A stretch of DNA of 64,000 bases from Streptomyces viridiviolaceus (GTDB taxonomy: Bacteria; Actinomycetota; Actinomycetes; Streptomycetales; Streptomycetaceae). Below are positions 55,807-64,000 of this stretch, one piece after another. Position numbers and translations under genes: made by a program. The notes under the pieces were generated by a model. It made no database searches. It was not told the origin of the DNA and saw nothing but the letters and a program-made list of their open reading frames with translations. Numbering within the stretch: position 1 is the first letter of the stretch; each line of letters begins with the position of its first letter. The stretch is from assembly GCF_014650995.1 (NCBI RefSeq), contig NZ_BMWA01000009.1:272401-336400 (forward strand). Direction: 5' to 3'.

Positions 55807-57008
55807 CTATGCCGACTGGGCTTCGCGACGGACCAGCCCGGCCCGCAGAACGTTCAGGGCTCCCACGGTGTCGGCGTGTGCCGTGTGGCCGCACGAGACG
55901 CAGTGGAATTTCTCCTGGGTGGGCCGGTTCTCCTTGGCGGTGTGCCCGCATGCGGGGCACCGCCGGGAGGTGTTGCGGGGGTCCACAGCGATCACTTGTC
56001 GTCCGGCACTTTTCAGCCTTGGCGTTCAGGATCGCGAGGAACACCCCCCATCCGGCGTCGGGCGATCGAACGGTTCAGCCCGGCCTTCGCTGCAGCCCCG
56101 TTGGGCAGGAACGCGCCTGGCGTCCCGGGGTCGGGCTTTGGTGCGGGGGCGGTGCTCATGCTGCAGATCTTCAGGTCTTCGTACGCGATGAAGTCGTGTG
56201 CGCGCACCAGGCCGAGCGCGGTCTTGTGCGCGTGGTCCAGGCGTTGGCGGCGGACCTTGCGGTGCAGGGTTGCGGCCTTCTGGGCGGCCTTGTGCCGGCG
56301 CTTGGATCCGCGCGTGCACCGGCTGAGTGCCTGCTGTGCGGCTTTCAATCTGGCGGCGGCCTTGTGGCCGTGGCGGGGATTGGCGATGTGCTCACCGTTG
56401 GAGGTGGTGAGGAACGAGGCTATGCCCATGTCGATGCCGACCACGCTGCCCGTCGCGGGCAGCGGCTCGGGCTCGCTCTGTTCGGCGGTCAGTACCACGT
56501 ACCAGCGCTTGCCCTCGCGCTTGATGCTGACGGTCTTGACCCTGCCGGTCACCGGACGATGCTGGTGCACCTTGACGTGTCCGACACCTTGGAAGCGGAC
56601 GCGGGTGATCGGATCGTGCGGGGTGGCGTCCCAGCGGCAGCCGTCACCGTCCCTGGGGAAGTCCACGGTGTCGAACCAGTTGACGCCCCGGAAACGGGGG
56701 CAGCCCGGCTTCTCCCCGGCCTTCACGCGCCGGAAGAACGCCGCGAACGCCTTGTCCAGGCGGCGCAAGGTTGCCTGCTGAGAGGAGAACGACCAACGCC
56801 CCTGCCGCTCTGGGTCGAAGGCGCGGATCTCCTTGAGCTGCGCGGACTGCTGCCCGTACTTGATACTCGTCTTCGACACATGCCGCCAGGCGTCGCGGCG
56901 TTCTTGCAATGCACCGTTGTAGAGGGAGCAGTGATCCCGCAGCATCTCGCCGAGCGCGATCTGCTGACGCACGGTGGGCCGCATGAGGAACTTGTACGAA
57001 CGGATCAT
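55807..57008 (-). pseudogene. tnpB: tnpB (IS605 OrfB) RNA-guided nuclease gene with two single-base frameshifts
   Basis: Starts at ATG 57008 (MIRSYKFLMRPTVRQQIALG). The RuvC-like Asp (Asp193, GIDMGIASF) and Glu (Glu277, IAYEDLK) are present. Translation ends early at 56013 with an out-of-family tail after LNRSIA. Removing one G from the GGG at 56060-56062 restores DAGWGVFLAILNAKAE, and removing one T from TTTT at 56010-56013 restores SAGRQVIAVDPRNTSRRCP. The frame then contains the zinc ribbon (CPACGHT, CVSCGHT) and the third RuvC Asp (HADTVGALN), ending at 55807. As read, the product lacks its zinc ribbon and last catalytic Asp. Confidence 0.85.
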
Positions 57009-57174
57009 CCGGCCCTCCTTTGCTGTCCGGTTGGCACAAGAGTGCTATGCATCGCGCGACCGTATGCGCAGAGCGCTACTTGCCACCACAAAGAGTGACG
57101 ACCCTCGTCCGCGTCGCCCAGCCCCCCGAAGGGCCTACGCTTGAAAGCTGATCGATCCCCCAGGCAGGAGAGAA

Positions 57175-58986
57175 ATGGCCGTCAACCTGGTCAATGTCGA
57201 GAACGTCAGCAAGGTGTACGGCACCCGTGCACTCCTCGACGGCATCTCCCTCGGCGTCTCCGAAGGGGACCGCATCGGTGTCGTCGGGCGCAACGGCGAC
57301 GGCAAGACCACCATGATCCGGGTGCTCGCCAAGCTGGAGGAGCCGGACACCGGCCGCGTCACCCACTCCGGCGGGCTGAGCCTCGGCGTGCTCACCCAGC
57401 ACGACTCCCTCGACCCCGAGGCCACCGTCCGCCACGAGGTCATCGGCGACATGGCCGACCACGAGTGGGCGGGCAACGCCAAGATCCGGGACGTGCTGAC
57501 CGGCCTGTTCGGCGGCCTCGACCTGCCCGGGTTCCCGCAAGGGCTCGACACCGTCATCGGGCCGCTCTCCGGTGGCGAGCGGCGCCGCATCGCGCTCGCC
57601 AAGCTGCTCATCGACGAGCAGGACCTGATCGTCCTGGACGAGCCCACCAACCACCTCGACGTCGAGGGCATCGCCTGGCTCGCCCGGCACCTGCGGGAGC
57701 GGCGCTCCGCACTCGTCTGCGTCACCCACGACCGCTGGTTCCTCGACCAGGTCTGCACCCGGATGTGGGACGTGCAGCGCGGTGACGTCCACGAGTACGA
57801 GGGCGGCTACTCCGACTACGTCTTCGCCCGCGCCGAACGCGAGCGCATCGCCGCGACCGAGGAGGCCAAGCGGCAGAACCTGATCCGCAAGGAGCTGGCC
57901 TGGCTGCGGCGCGGCGCCCCCGCCCGCACCTCCAAGCCGCGCTTCCGGGTCGAGGCCGCCAACGAGCTGATCGCGGACGTCCCGCCGCCCCGGGACAGCA
58001 GCGAGCTGATGAAGTTCGCCTCCTCCCGGCTCGGCAAGACCGTCTTCGACCTGGAGGACGTGACCGTCCAGGCCGGCCCCAAGGTGCTGCTCAAGCACGT
58101 CACCTGGCAGCTCGGTCCCGGCGACCGCATCGGCCTCGTCGGCGTCAACGGCGCGGGCAAGACCTCCCTGCTGCGCGCGCTCGCCGAAGCCGCGTACAGC
58201 GAGGGCGAGCGGCAGCCGGCGGGCGGGCAGGTACGCGTCGGCAAGACCGTCAAGCTGGCCTACCTGTCCCAGGAGGTCGCCGAACTGGACCCGGACTGGC
58301 GGGTGCTGGAGGCCGTGCAGCGGGTCCGGGAACGCGTCGACCTCGGCAAGGGCCGCGAGATGACCGCCGGACAGCTGTGCGAGACGTTCGGGTTCACCAA
58401 GGAGAAGCAGTGGACGCCGGTCGGCGACCTCTCCGGCGGTGAGCGGCGCCGGCTCCAGCTGCTGCGCCTGCTCATGGACGAGCCCAACGTCCTCTTCCTC
58501 GACGAGCCCACCAACGACCTCGACATCGAGACCCTGACCCAGCTGGAGGACCTGCTCGACGGCTGGCCCGGCTCGATGATCGTCATCTCCCACGACCGGT
58601 TCTTCGTCGAGCGCACCACCGACCGGGTCTTCGCCCTGCTCGGCGACGGCGCGCTGCGGATGCTGCCGCGCGGCATCGACGAGTACCTGGAGCGGCGCCG
58701 GAAGATGGAGGAGGCGGCGGCGGCCAACGCCCCGGCGGCGGTGAAGGCGGCGGCGGACGTGCCCGAGAAGAGCGCCGCCGACGTGCGCGCCGCCAAGAAG
58801 GAACTCCAGAAGATCGAGCGGCAGTTGGACAAGATCTCCGAGAAGGAGGCCAAGCTGCACGCCCGGATCGCGGAGAACGCCACGGACTTCGCGAAGGTGG
58901 CCGAACTGGACGCCGAGCTGCGCGACCTGACGGGGCAGCGCGAGGAGCTGGAACTGCGCTGGCTGGAACTGGCGGAGGACGCCTGA
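57175..58986 (+). CDS. ABC-F family ATPase (Uup/EttA-like)
   Basis: 603 aa from ATG 57175 (CAGGAG upstream). Two soluble ABC domains and no membrane helices: Walker A GVVGRNGDGKTTM and GLVGVNGAGKTSL, signatures LSGGERRRIALAKLL and LSGGERRRLQLLRLL, Walker B LIVLDEPTNHLD and VLFLDEPTNDLD. The interdomain linker (about 210-260, RAERERIAATEEAKRQNL) is the P-site tRNA-interaction motif region. A C-terminal coiled coil (KELQKIERQLDKISEKEAKL) is Uup-like. ABC-F proteins act on ribosomes to relieve stalling or displace antibiotics. The first Walker A has Asp where Ala is usual. Confidence 0.94.
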   Translation: MAVNLVNVENVSKVYGTRALLDGISLGVSEGDRIGVVGRNGDGKTTMIRVLAKLEEPDTGRVTHSGGLSLGVLTQHDSLDPEATVRHEVIGDMADHEWAGNAKIRDVLTGLFGGLDLPGFPQGLDTVIGPLSGGERRRIALAKLLIDEQDLIVLDEPTNHLDVEGIAWLARHLRERRSALVCVTHDRWFLDQVCTRMWDVQRGDVHEYEGGYSDYVFARAERERIAATEEAKRQNLIRKELAWLRRGAPARTSKPRFRVEAANELIADVPPPRDSSELMKFASSRLGKTVFDLEDVTVQAGPKVLLKHVTWQLGPGDRIGLVGVNGAGKTSLLRALAEAAYSEGERQPAGGQVRVGKTVKLAYLSQEVAELDPDWRVLEAVQRVRERVDLGKGREMTAGQLCETFGFTKEKQWTPVGDLSGGERRRLQLLRLLMDEPNVLFLDEPTNDLDIETLTQLEDLLDGWPGSMIVISHDRFFVERTTDRVFALLGDGALRMLPRGIDEYLERRRKMEEAAAANAPAAVKAAADVPEKSAADVRAAKKELQKIERQLDKISEKEAKLHARIAENATDFAKVAELDAELRDLTGQREELELRWLELAEDA

Positions 58987-59131
58987 CCGGCCGCGGTCAC
59001 GGCGCGCGCGTCGCGTGAAGGGGGCGTGAAGGCGCGTAACAGAGGCATCACGGGCCGGTCCTCCCTTGGGAACAGGGGCGGATACGGCCCGGTGCCGTGT
59101 CCGCGCCAGGTGATAGAAAGGGCCGTCTGAG

Positions 59132-59155
59132 GACTGTCTGAGTGACTGCCTGAGT
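59132..59155 (+). repeat. 12-bp direct repeat in the leader of the first propeller gene
   Basis: GACTGTCTGAGT is followed immediately by GACTGCCTGAGT, with a decayed third copy after it, about 70-90 bp before the start codon at 59223. The 236-bp gap 58987-59222 otherwise shows no gene. Confidence 0.6.
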
Positions 59156-59222
59156 ACGACTCTGAGATCCGCGCGTACCTCAGGGCGTGGCTAAAAATCA
59201 GTGAGTAAGGGGGAACGCGCTG

Positions 59223-60989
59223 ATGACTCAGCCGCCCAACCAGCCGCCGCAGCCCGGTGGCTTCGGAGCACCGCAGGATCCGCCGCCGGGCGGTGGGTCC
59301 GGGGCCCCGCCGCCCCCGCAGGGCCCGCCGCAGACCCCGCCGCCTCCGCAGGGCCCGCCGTCCGGAGCGCCGCAGCCGGGGTACGGCTACCCGCAGCAGC
59401 AGCCGGGGCCTTACGCGCAGCCGGGCCCGTACACCTCCGGTCCGTACGCCCAGCCCCAGCAGCCGGGTCCGTACGGTCAGCAGCCCGGCTACGGCTACCC
59501 GCAGCCGCAGTTCCCCGGCGCCCCCGGCACCCCGCCGCCAGGCGGCTCCGGATCGCGCAACCCCTTCAAGGGCAAGCCCGCCCTCGCCATCGGCGCCGCG
59601 GTCGTCGCCCTGCTCGTCGTCGGCGGCAGCGTGTGGGCGGTCACCGGGGGCGACGACGGCAAGGACAAGAAGCCGGTCGCCGAGAAGAGCGACGACGCCA
59701 AGCCCTCCGTCTCCGGTGCCCCGCTCAACCCCGGCGACGGCAGCGGCGACGGCGGCGAGGAGACCGAGGACCTCAACGAGGGCCGCCAGGCGGGCGAGTC
59801 CAAGGTGCTCTGGTACAAGGAGGCGCCCGACGCGCCCGGTTCCGGCGCCGACGCCCCCGGCATGTGGATCACCGACAAGACCGCGGTGAAGGCGGCGTAC
59901 AAGCAGCTCTTCGCCTTCGACGTCGGTGACGGCAAGCCCACCTGGGACCCGATCGCCTTCCCGCAGAAGATCTGTGCGGTCACCCCGGAGAAGACCGCCG
60001 ACGACAAGATCGTCGTCGCCTACATGAGCGGCTCCAGCGACCGCGCCAAGTGCAACCAGCTCCAGGAGATCGACCTCGACACCGGCGAGAAGGGCTGGAC
60101 CCAGAAGGTCGACGACGGCGAGCTGTTCGACTCCACGCTCTCCGTCGAACTGACCGTCGCCGGCACCACCCTGATGGTCGGCCGCTCCCAGTCCGGCACG
60201 GCCTACGACGTGACCAGCGGCAAGAAGCTCTACGACAAGAAGCGGTACGGCGACGACGCCTGCTTCCCCGCCGGGTTCGCCGGCGGCAAGGGCCTGCTCC
60301 AGGTCGCCTCCTGCGGCGCCGGCGGCAACAACGAGCACGACGAGGTCCAGGGCCTCGACCCCAAGACCGGCAAGGTCCTGTGGACCCAGAAGTTCGACAA
60401 GGGGTGGCGGGTCGCCCGGGCCTACTCCGTCGACCCGGTCGTGATCTACAGCACCAACGAGGACAAGAAGGCCTGGAACATCTCCACCTTCACCGCCGGC
60501 GGCAAGTTCCGCTCGCAGGTCGGCTTCGACGAGGACTTCGCCCCCGAGTGCGGCTGGGCCATCCTCGAACGCGATCTCCAGGGCTGCGCGGGCATCGCCG
60601 TCGCCGGCGACACCCTCTACCTGCCGACCGAGGCGACCACCGGCGCGAACGAGATCGTCGCGGTCAACCTCGCCAACGGCAAGGAGAAGTGGCGGGTGAA
60701 GTCCCCGGCCGACGAGACGATGATGCCGATGAAGGTCGAGGGCGACCAGCTCATCGCGTATGTGCGGCCGTCGTACGACGCCGGCGGGCAGGTCGTGTCG
60801 ATCCCGACCGGTGGCAGCAGCCACAAGCCGGTCGAGCTGCTGCAGAACCCGCAGGGCACCGCGGACATCGAGAACAGCTTCTACTCCAAGGCGATCGACT
60901 GGGTCGACGGGCGCTTCTACATCTCCACCACCCGCCTGACCGGCAACGACGACACGAAGGAGAAGTTGATGCTCGCCTACGGCAAGTGA
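59223..60989 (+). CDS. Membrane-anchored PQQ-like beta-propeller protein, copy 1
   Basis: 588 aa from ATG 59223. Residues 1-110 are Pro/Gly/Gln/Tyr-rich (repeats of Q-P-G-P-Y and PGYGYPQ), cytoplasmic and disordered. One helix follows (ALAIGAAVVALLVVGGSVWAVTGG, about 118-140), then an external domain of about 440 aa with PQQ/PA-type propeller blades (LDPKTGKVLWTQKF, VNLANGKEKWRVK, IDLDTGEKGWTQK) and paired cysteines (Cys in AVTPEKT region, NECG-type loops). No PQQ-dehydrogenase catalytic motif is visible, so a structural or ligand-sensing role is more likely. Followed by its paralogue 61 bp downstream. Confidence 0.88.
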   Translation: MTQPPNQPPQPGGFGAPQDPPPGGGSGAPPPPQGPPQTPPPPQGPPSGAPQPGYGYPQQQPGPYAQPGPYTSGPYAQPQQPGPYGQQPGYGYPQPQFPGAPGTPPPGGSGSRNPFKGKPALAIGAAVVALLVVGGSVWAVTGGDDGKDKKPVAEKSDDAKPSVSGAPLNPGDGSGDGGEETEDLNEGRQAGESKVLWYKEAPDAPGSGADAPGMWITDKTAVKAAYKQLFAFDVGDGKPTWDPIAFPQKICAVTPEKTADDKIVVAYMSGSSDRAKCNQLQEIDLDTGEKGWTQKVDDGELFDSTLSVELTVAGTTLMVGRSQSGTAYDVTSGKKLYDKKRYGDDACFPAGFAGGKGLLQVASCGAGGNNEHDEVQGLDPKTGKVLWTQKFDKGWRVARAYSVDPVVIYSTNEDKKAWNISTFTAGGKFRSQVGFDEDFAPECGWAILERDLQGCAGIAVAGDTLYLPTEATTGANEIVAVNLANGKEKWRVKSPADETMMPMKVEGDQLIAYVRPSYDAGGQVVSIPTGGSSHKPVELLQNPQGTADIENSFYSKAIDWVDGRFYISTTRLTGNDDTKEKLMLAYGK

Positions 60990-61050
60990 TCTTCTCCGCC
61001 CGGTCGTTCCCGTCGCATTCGTCGTCTTCGCTCTTCGAGGTACTCACGTC

Positions 61051-62946
61051 ATGACCCAGCCGCCGCCCCCGCCGCCCAACCAGCCGCCGCAGGGGGGAGG
61101 GTTCGGCCCACCGCAGGACCCGCCGCCGCAGCCCGCGCCCGGCGGAAGCGGGCCGAACCTGGGCAAGGCTCCGCAGCCCGGGTACGGCTATCCGCAGGCA
61201 CCGCAGACGCCCCAGGCACCGCAGACGCCCCCGCAGGCGCCGCCGACCCCGCCGTCGGCTGCGCCGCAGCCCGGGTACGGGTACCCGCAGGCCCCGCCGA
61301 CGCCCCAGCCCGGTTACGGCTACCCGGGTCAGCAGCCCGGTCCCTATGGACAGCCGCAGCAGCCGGGGCCCTACGGCCAGCCGCCGAACCCGTACGGCCA
61401 GCAGCCCGGTCAGCCCGGCTACGGCTACCCGCAGGCGACCGTGCCGCTGCAGCCCCAGGCGGGCGGCTCGGGCGGCGGGCGCAAGATCAACACGCAGGTG
61501 GCGATCATCGTCTCCGCCGTCGTCGCGATCGCCCTGATCATCGGCGGCGGCATCTGGTACGCCGGTTCCGGTGACGACGGCGGCAAGGACGACACCGCGA
61601 GCTCCAGCGGCGGCACCGGTGGCAAGGGCGGCAAGGACGACAAGGGCGGTACCGGCGGCACATCGTCCGGCGGCGAGGAGAAGGTGCCCGCCGACCCGTC
61701 CGCCAAGGTGCTCTTCCAGGTCCCGTCGCCGCCGGTGAGCAAGGACGACAGCAGCGTCGTCGTCTCCGGTTCCTGGCTCACCGACAAGGTGTACGCCAAG
61801 AGCGGGATCGCCGAGATCGTCGGCTACGACCCCGACAAGGGCAGCAAGCTGTGGACGATCAAGCTGGACGGTCCGGTGTGCACGGCCGGCAAGCACGTCA
61901 CCGAGGACAACAAGGCGGTCGTCGTCTACCAGCCCGACATGCCGACCAAGGCCGAGCCCTCGCACGGCTGCAGCCAGGTCGCTCTGATCGACCTGGACGC
62001 GGGCAAGAAGGTGTGGACGAAGACCGGCAAGGCCGGTGACCAGCTGATCTCCTTCGACAACGTCACGATCAGCGGCGGCACCGTCGCCGCCGGCAGCACC
62101 AGCGGCGGCGTGGCCTTCGACGTCGCCACGGGCGACATCCTGTGGTCCCCGAAGACGACCGACTCCTGCTACGACGCGGGCTACGGCGGCGGCGCGAAGC
62201 TCGTCGCGGTGCGCAAGTGCGGTTCGTACGACGCCCGCCAGCTCAACATCCAGACCATCGACCCCAAGACCGGGAAGGTGATCTCGGAGTACAAGATGGC
62301 CAAGGGCATCGAGTACGCCGGGGTCGTCTCGACCGACCCGCTGGTCGTGGCCGCCGACGTCGGCGACTCCGCCGGTGACGGCAGCGGCATCTCGGACTTC
62401 TTCTCCATCGACAACAAGACCGGCGAACTGCGCACCCGCATCTCGGCGCCCGGCGAGCAGTTCGCGGCGCGCTGCGACACGATCACGAAGATCGAGCACT
62501 GCACGGGGCTCGCGGTCGGCGGAGACCGGCTGTACATCCCGACCGAGGAGCACGAGGGCGGCGGCGAGGGGTACAGCCGCACCAATGAGGTCGTCGCGTT
62601 CGACCTGGCCACCGGCAAGCAGACCGGGCAGCGCGCCGACGCCGGTGACGGCTACACGATCACCCCGCTGCGCATGGACGGCGGCAACGTGCTGGCCTAC
62701 AAGCGCCCGCCGTACGACAAGGGCGGCCAGATCGTCAGCATCGACGGCGGTTCGTTCAAGCAGACCACGCTGCTGGAGAACCCGGCGACCGAGACGGTGC
62801 GGGACGTGGAGACCAGCATGCTGCCGGAGTACGCCGAGATCCTGTACTCGCAGGGCCACCTGTACATGTCGCAGGTGTACGCCAGTGAACTGACCAGTGC
62901 CGACGAGAAGGAGTACCTGGCGGTCGCGTTCGGTACGAGCGGCTGA
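61051..62946 (+). CDS. Membrane-anchored PQQ-like beta-propeller protein, copy 2
   Basis: 631 aa from ATG 61051. Same plan as copy 1: Pro/Gln/Gly/Tyr-rich first 140 aa, one helix (VAIIVSAVVAIALIIGGGIWY), a Ser/Gly/Lys/Asp linker (about 170-205) and an external propeller with blades such as YDPDKGSKLWTIKLDG, IDLDAGKKVWTKTG, FDVATGDILWSPKT and IDPKTGKVISEYK. Five cysteines in the external part could form disulfides. The enlarged linker and extra N-terminal repeats distinguish it from copy 1. Probably co-transcribed with copy 1; a strong terminator follows. Confidence 0.88.
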   Translation: MTQPPPPPPNQPPQGGGFGPPQDPPPQPAPGGSGPNLGKAPQPGYGYPQAPQTPQAPQTPPQAPPTPPSAAPQPGYGYPQAPPTPQPGYGYPGQQPGPYGQPQQPGPYGQPPNPYGQQPGQPGYGYPQATVPLQPQAGGSGGGRKINTQVAIIVSAVVAIALIIGGGIWYAGSGDDGGKDDTASSSGGTGGKGGKDDKGGTGGTSSGGEEKVPADPSAKVLFQVPSPPVSKDDSSVVVSGSWLTDKVYAKSGIAEIVGYDPDKGSKLWTIKLDGPVCTAGKHVTEDNKAVVVYQPDMPTKAEPSHGCSQVALIDLDAGKKVWTKTGKAGDQLISFDNVTISGGTVAAGSTSGGVAFDVATGDILWSPKTTDSCYDAGYGGGAKLVAVRKCGSYDARQLNIQTIDPKTGKVISEYKMAKGIEYAGVVSTDPLVVAADVGDSAGDGSGISDFFSIDNKTGELRTRISAPGEQFAARCDTITKIEHCTGLAVGGDRLYIPTEEHEGGGEGYSRTNEVVAFDLATGKQTGQRADAGDGYTITPLRMDGGNVLAYKRPPYDKGGQIVSIDGGSFKQTTLLENPATETVRDVETSMLPEYAEILYSQGHLYMSQVYASELTSADEKEYLAVAFGTSG

Positions 62947-62972
62947 CCGGCTGCTGGAGTTCTGTGCGACGA

Positions 62973-63004
62973 ACGGCCCCGTCCCTGCTCAGGGACGGGG
63001 CCGT
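62973..63004 (+). terminator. Hairpin terminator after the propeller gene pair
   Basis: The perfect 14-bp stem ACGGCCCCGTCCCT / AGGGACGGGGCCGT has loop GCTC. Confidence 0.9.
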
Positions 63005-63167
63005 ATTGCGAGGAATTTCGGCGATCCGGGGCAGTTATCACCGGTAGGGGGAGCGCAACGTCGAACAAGCGTGTAACTTCCCGGGGCATGAAGGGCGGGG
63101 CGGGGGGCCGGGAGGGGGCTGCCGCTGTCCGTGCCGGGGGGTATCGGGGTGACTGGGGGGTTGCTCG

Positions 63168-63842
63168 ATGGGAGTGCGGCTCATGGTGGTCGATGACCAC
63201 CGATTGCTCGCCGAGGCGCTGGCCTCGGCGCTGAAGCTGCGGGGGCACCGGGTGCTGGCCGCGACGGCGCCTGCCGCGGGCGCGGCGGAGCTGGTGATCA
63301 GCCGGGCGCCGGAGGTGTGCCTGCTGGGCACGGCGACGCCGGCCGAACCGGGGATCTTCGATCCGGTGGTGCGGGTCAAGCGGGAGCGGCCGCAGGTGGC
63401 GGTGGTGGTGCTGGGGCCGGTGCCGAGTCCGCGCGGTATCGCGGCGGCCTTTGCGGCCGGGGCCTCGGGGTACGTGCGGCACGACGAGCGCATAGAGGGG
63501 GTCGAGCGGGCGATCATGAAGGCGCGGGCGGGGGAGGCGGCGGTGGCGCCGGCGCTGTTGCAGGGGGCCTTCGGTGAGCTGCTGAATCCGGCTGCGCAGC
63601 CCGACGACGAGGGGCAGCGGCTGCTGCAGATGCTCACGCCGAGGGAGGTCGAGGTCCTGGTCCGGGTGGCGGACGGGGAGGACACCCGCCTGATCGCGGC
63701 GGGGATGGGCATCGCTCCGTCCACCGCCCGGACGCACGTCCAGCGGGTGCTGATGAAACTGGGGGTCGGCTCCCGGCTGGAGGCGGCGGCGCTGGCTGCC
63801 CGGACGGGGCTGCTGGATCGGGCGGCGGCGGGGGAGGCGTGA
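63168..63842 (+). CDS. Orphan LuxR-type regulator with degenerate receiver domain
   Basis: 224 aa from ATG 63168. The N-terminus MGVRLMVVDDHRLLAEALASAL keeps the acidic pair, but at the phospho-acceptor position the sequence is EVCLLGTATP (Gly54 in place of Asp), and the conserved Lys is replaced (GYVRHDE, Arg104). The C-terminal HTH is intact: LTPREVEVLVRVADGEDTRLIAAGMGIAPSTARTHVQRVLMKLGVGSRLEAAALA. It therefore probably works without phosphorylation. No kinase gene is adjacent; the nearest genes are the propeller pair across a terminator. Confidence 0.9.
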   Translation: MGVRLMVVDDHRLLAEALASALKLRGHRVLAATAPAAGAAELVISRAPEVCLLGTATPAEPGIFDPVVRVKRERPQVAVVVLGPVPSPRGIAAAFAAGASGYVRHDERIEGVERAIMKARAGEAAVAPALLQGAFGELLNPAAQPDDEGQRLLQMLTPREVEVLVRVADGEDTRLIAAGMGIAPSTARTHVQRVLMKLGVGSRLEAAALAARTGLLDRAAAGEA

Positions 63843-64000
63843 GCTTGCGGGTGCCTGTGGGTGCCTGCGGTGGCCTGCGGCGCTTGGGCGGGGTGCCTGC
63901 GGGTGCCTGCGGCGCTTGGGCCGGGGTGCCTGCGGCGGCCTGTGCGGGTGCGGTGGGGGTGCGCGTGGCGCCATCGGTTGCGGTTGTGGGTCGGGGCCGT
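63843..64000. repeat. Degenerate G-rich tandem repeats at the window end
   Basis: The motif GGTGCCTGCGG and a longer unit containing GCCTGCGGCGCTTGGGC recur several times from 63850 to about 63945. No gene can be supported in this stretch; a gene on either strand could continue past the edge. Confidence 0.5.

Larger units (their letters stand above)
55771..57008 (-). mobile_element. IS200/IS605-family element, tnpB only
   Basis: A solitary tnpB without tnpA, so non-autonomous for transposition. The right end is recognisable: after the tnpB stop comes GAAGCCCCCGCG, TTCA, CGCGG, then GAGTCAC at about 55771, the usual hairpin and terminal bases of this family. The left end is not defined; it lies somewhere in 57009-57120. 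The 3' end region would also be where a reRNA/omegaRNA scaffold is encoded in TnpB systems. Confidence 0.7.

Overview
The window is chromosomal DNA of a Streptomyces or a very close relative. The evidence is very high G+C with extreme third-position G/C bias, frequent GTG/TTG starts, many ATGA/GTGA overlaps, and lineage-typical genes: ssgE, a SARP regulator, RpfB, Pmt, a tricorn-type protease and the Glp/GlpR pair. From memory the gene order matches the mscL to ispE core-chromosome region of S. coelicolor; I could not check this. Apart from one broken TnpB element the region looks vertically inherited.

Layout. 1-5.6 kb: mscL (partial), an SAF-domain protein, mtnP, an FmdB-type zinc ribbon preceded by a CIRCE-like operator, an MFS exporter and a K+/H+ antiporter. 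5.9-15 kb: a penicillin-acylase-type Ntn hydrolase with a Gly-Thr tract in its linker, 5-FTHF cyclo-ligase, then galU-moeA(glp)-moaC-mog-acetyltransferase-glpR, which puts molybdopterin genes beside a cell-division receptor. 15 kb: tRNA-Ala(CGC). 15.7-21 kb: a MacB-like ABC transporter divergent from a two-component system. 21-27 kb: acetyltransferase, exonuclease III, and a MerR gene divergent from a mymA-like monooxygenase/hydrolase/SDR operon. 27-35.4 kb: tricorn protease and TetR-MMPL sharing two 17-bp operator-like sites, then YbaK, EamA and DUF1876 proteins. 35.6-41 kb: serine hydrolase, ohr/ohrR, a nickel/cobalt ECF transporter with a Nur-box-like site, and ssgE. 41-44.5 kb: two paralogous MecA-N penicillin-binding proteins.

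44.7-47.7 kb is the least explained part. A SARP regulator is divergent from two small secreted proteins built from a Gln/Asn-rich 15-residue repeat (3 copies in one, 21 in the other). Both genes end in terminators with the same stem core, and a nested dyad lies upstream. This is the best candidate for something undescribed.

47.7-55.1 kb is a conserved housekeeping run (pmt, rsmI, a zinc-ribbon protein, tatD, rpfB, rsmA, ispE). 55.1-57.0 kb holds a frameshifted Uma2-family gene and an IS200/IS605-type tnpB with two single-base frameshifts; the element ends at the Uma2 ribosome-binding site. 57.2-63.8 kb: an ABC-F ATPase, two paralogous membrane-anchored beta-propeller proteins, and an orphan LuxR-type regulator lacking the phospho-acceptor Asp.
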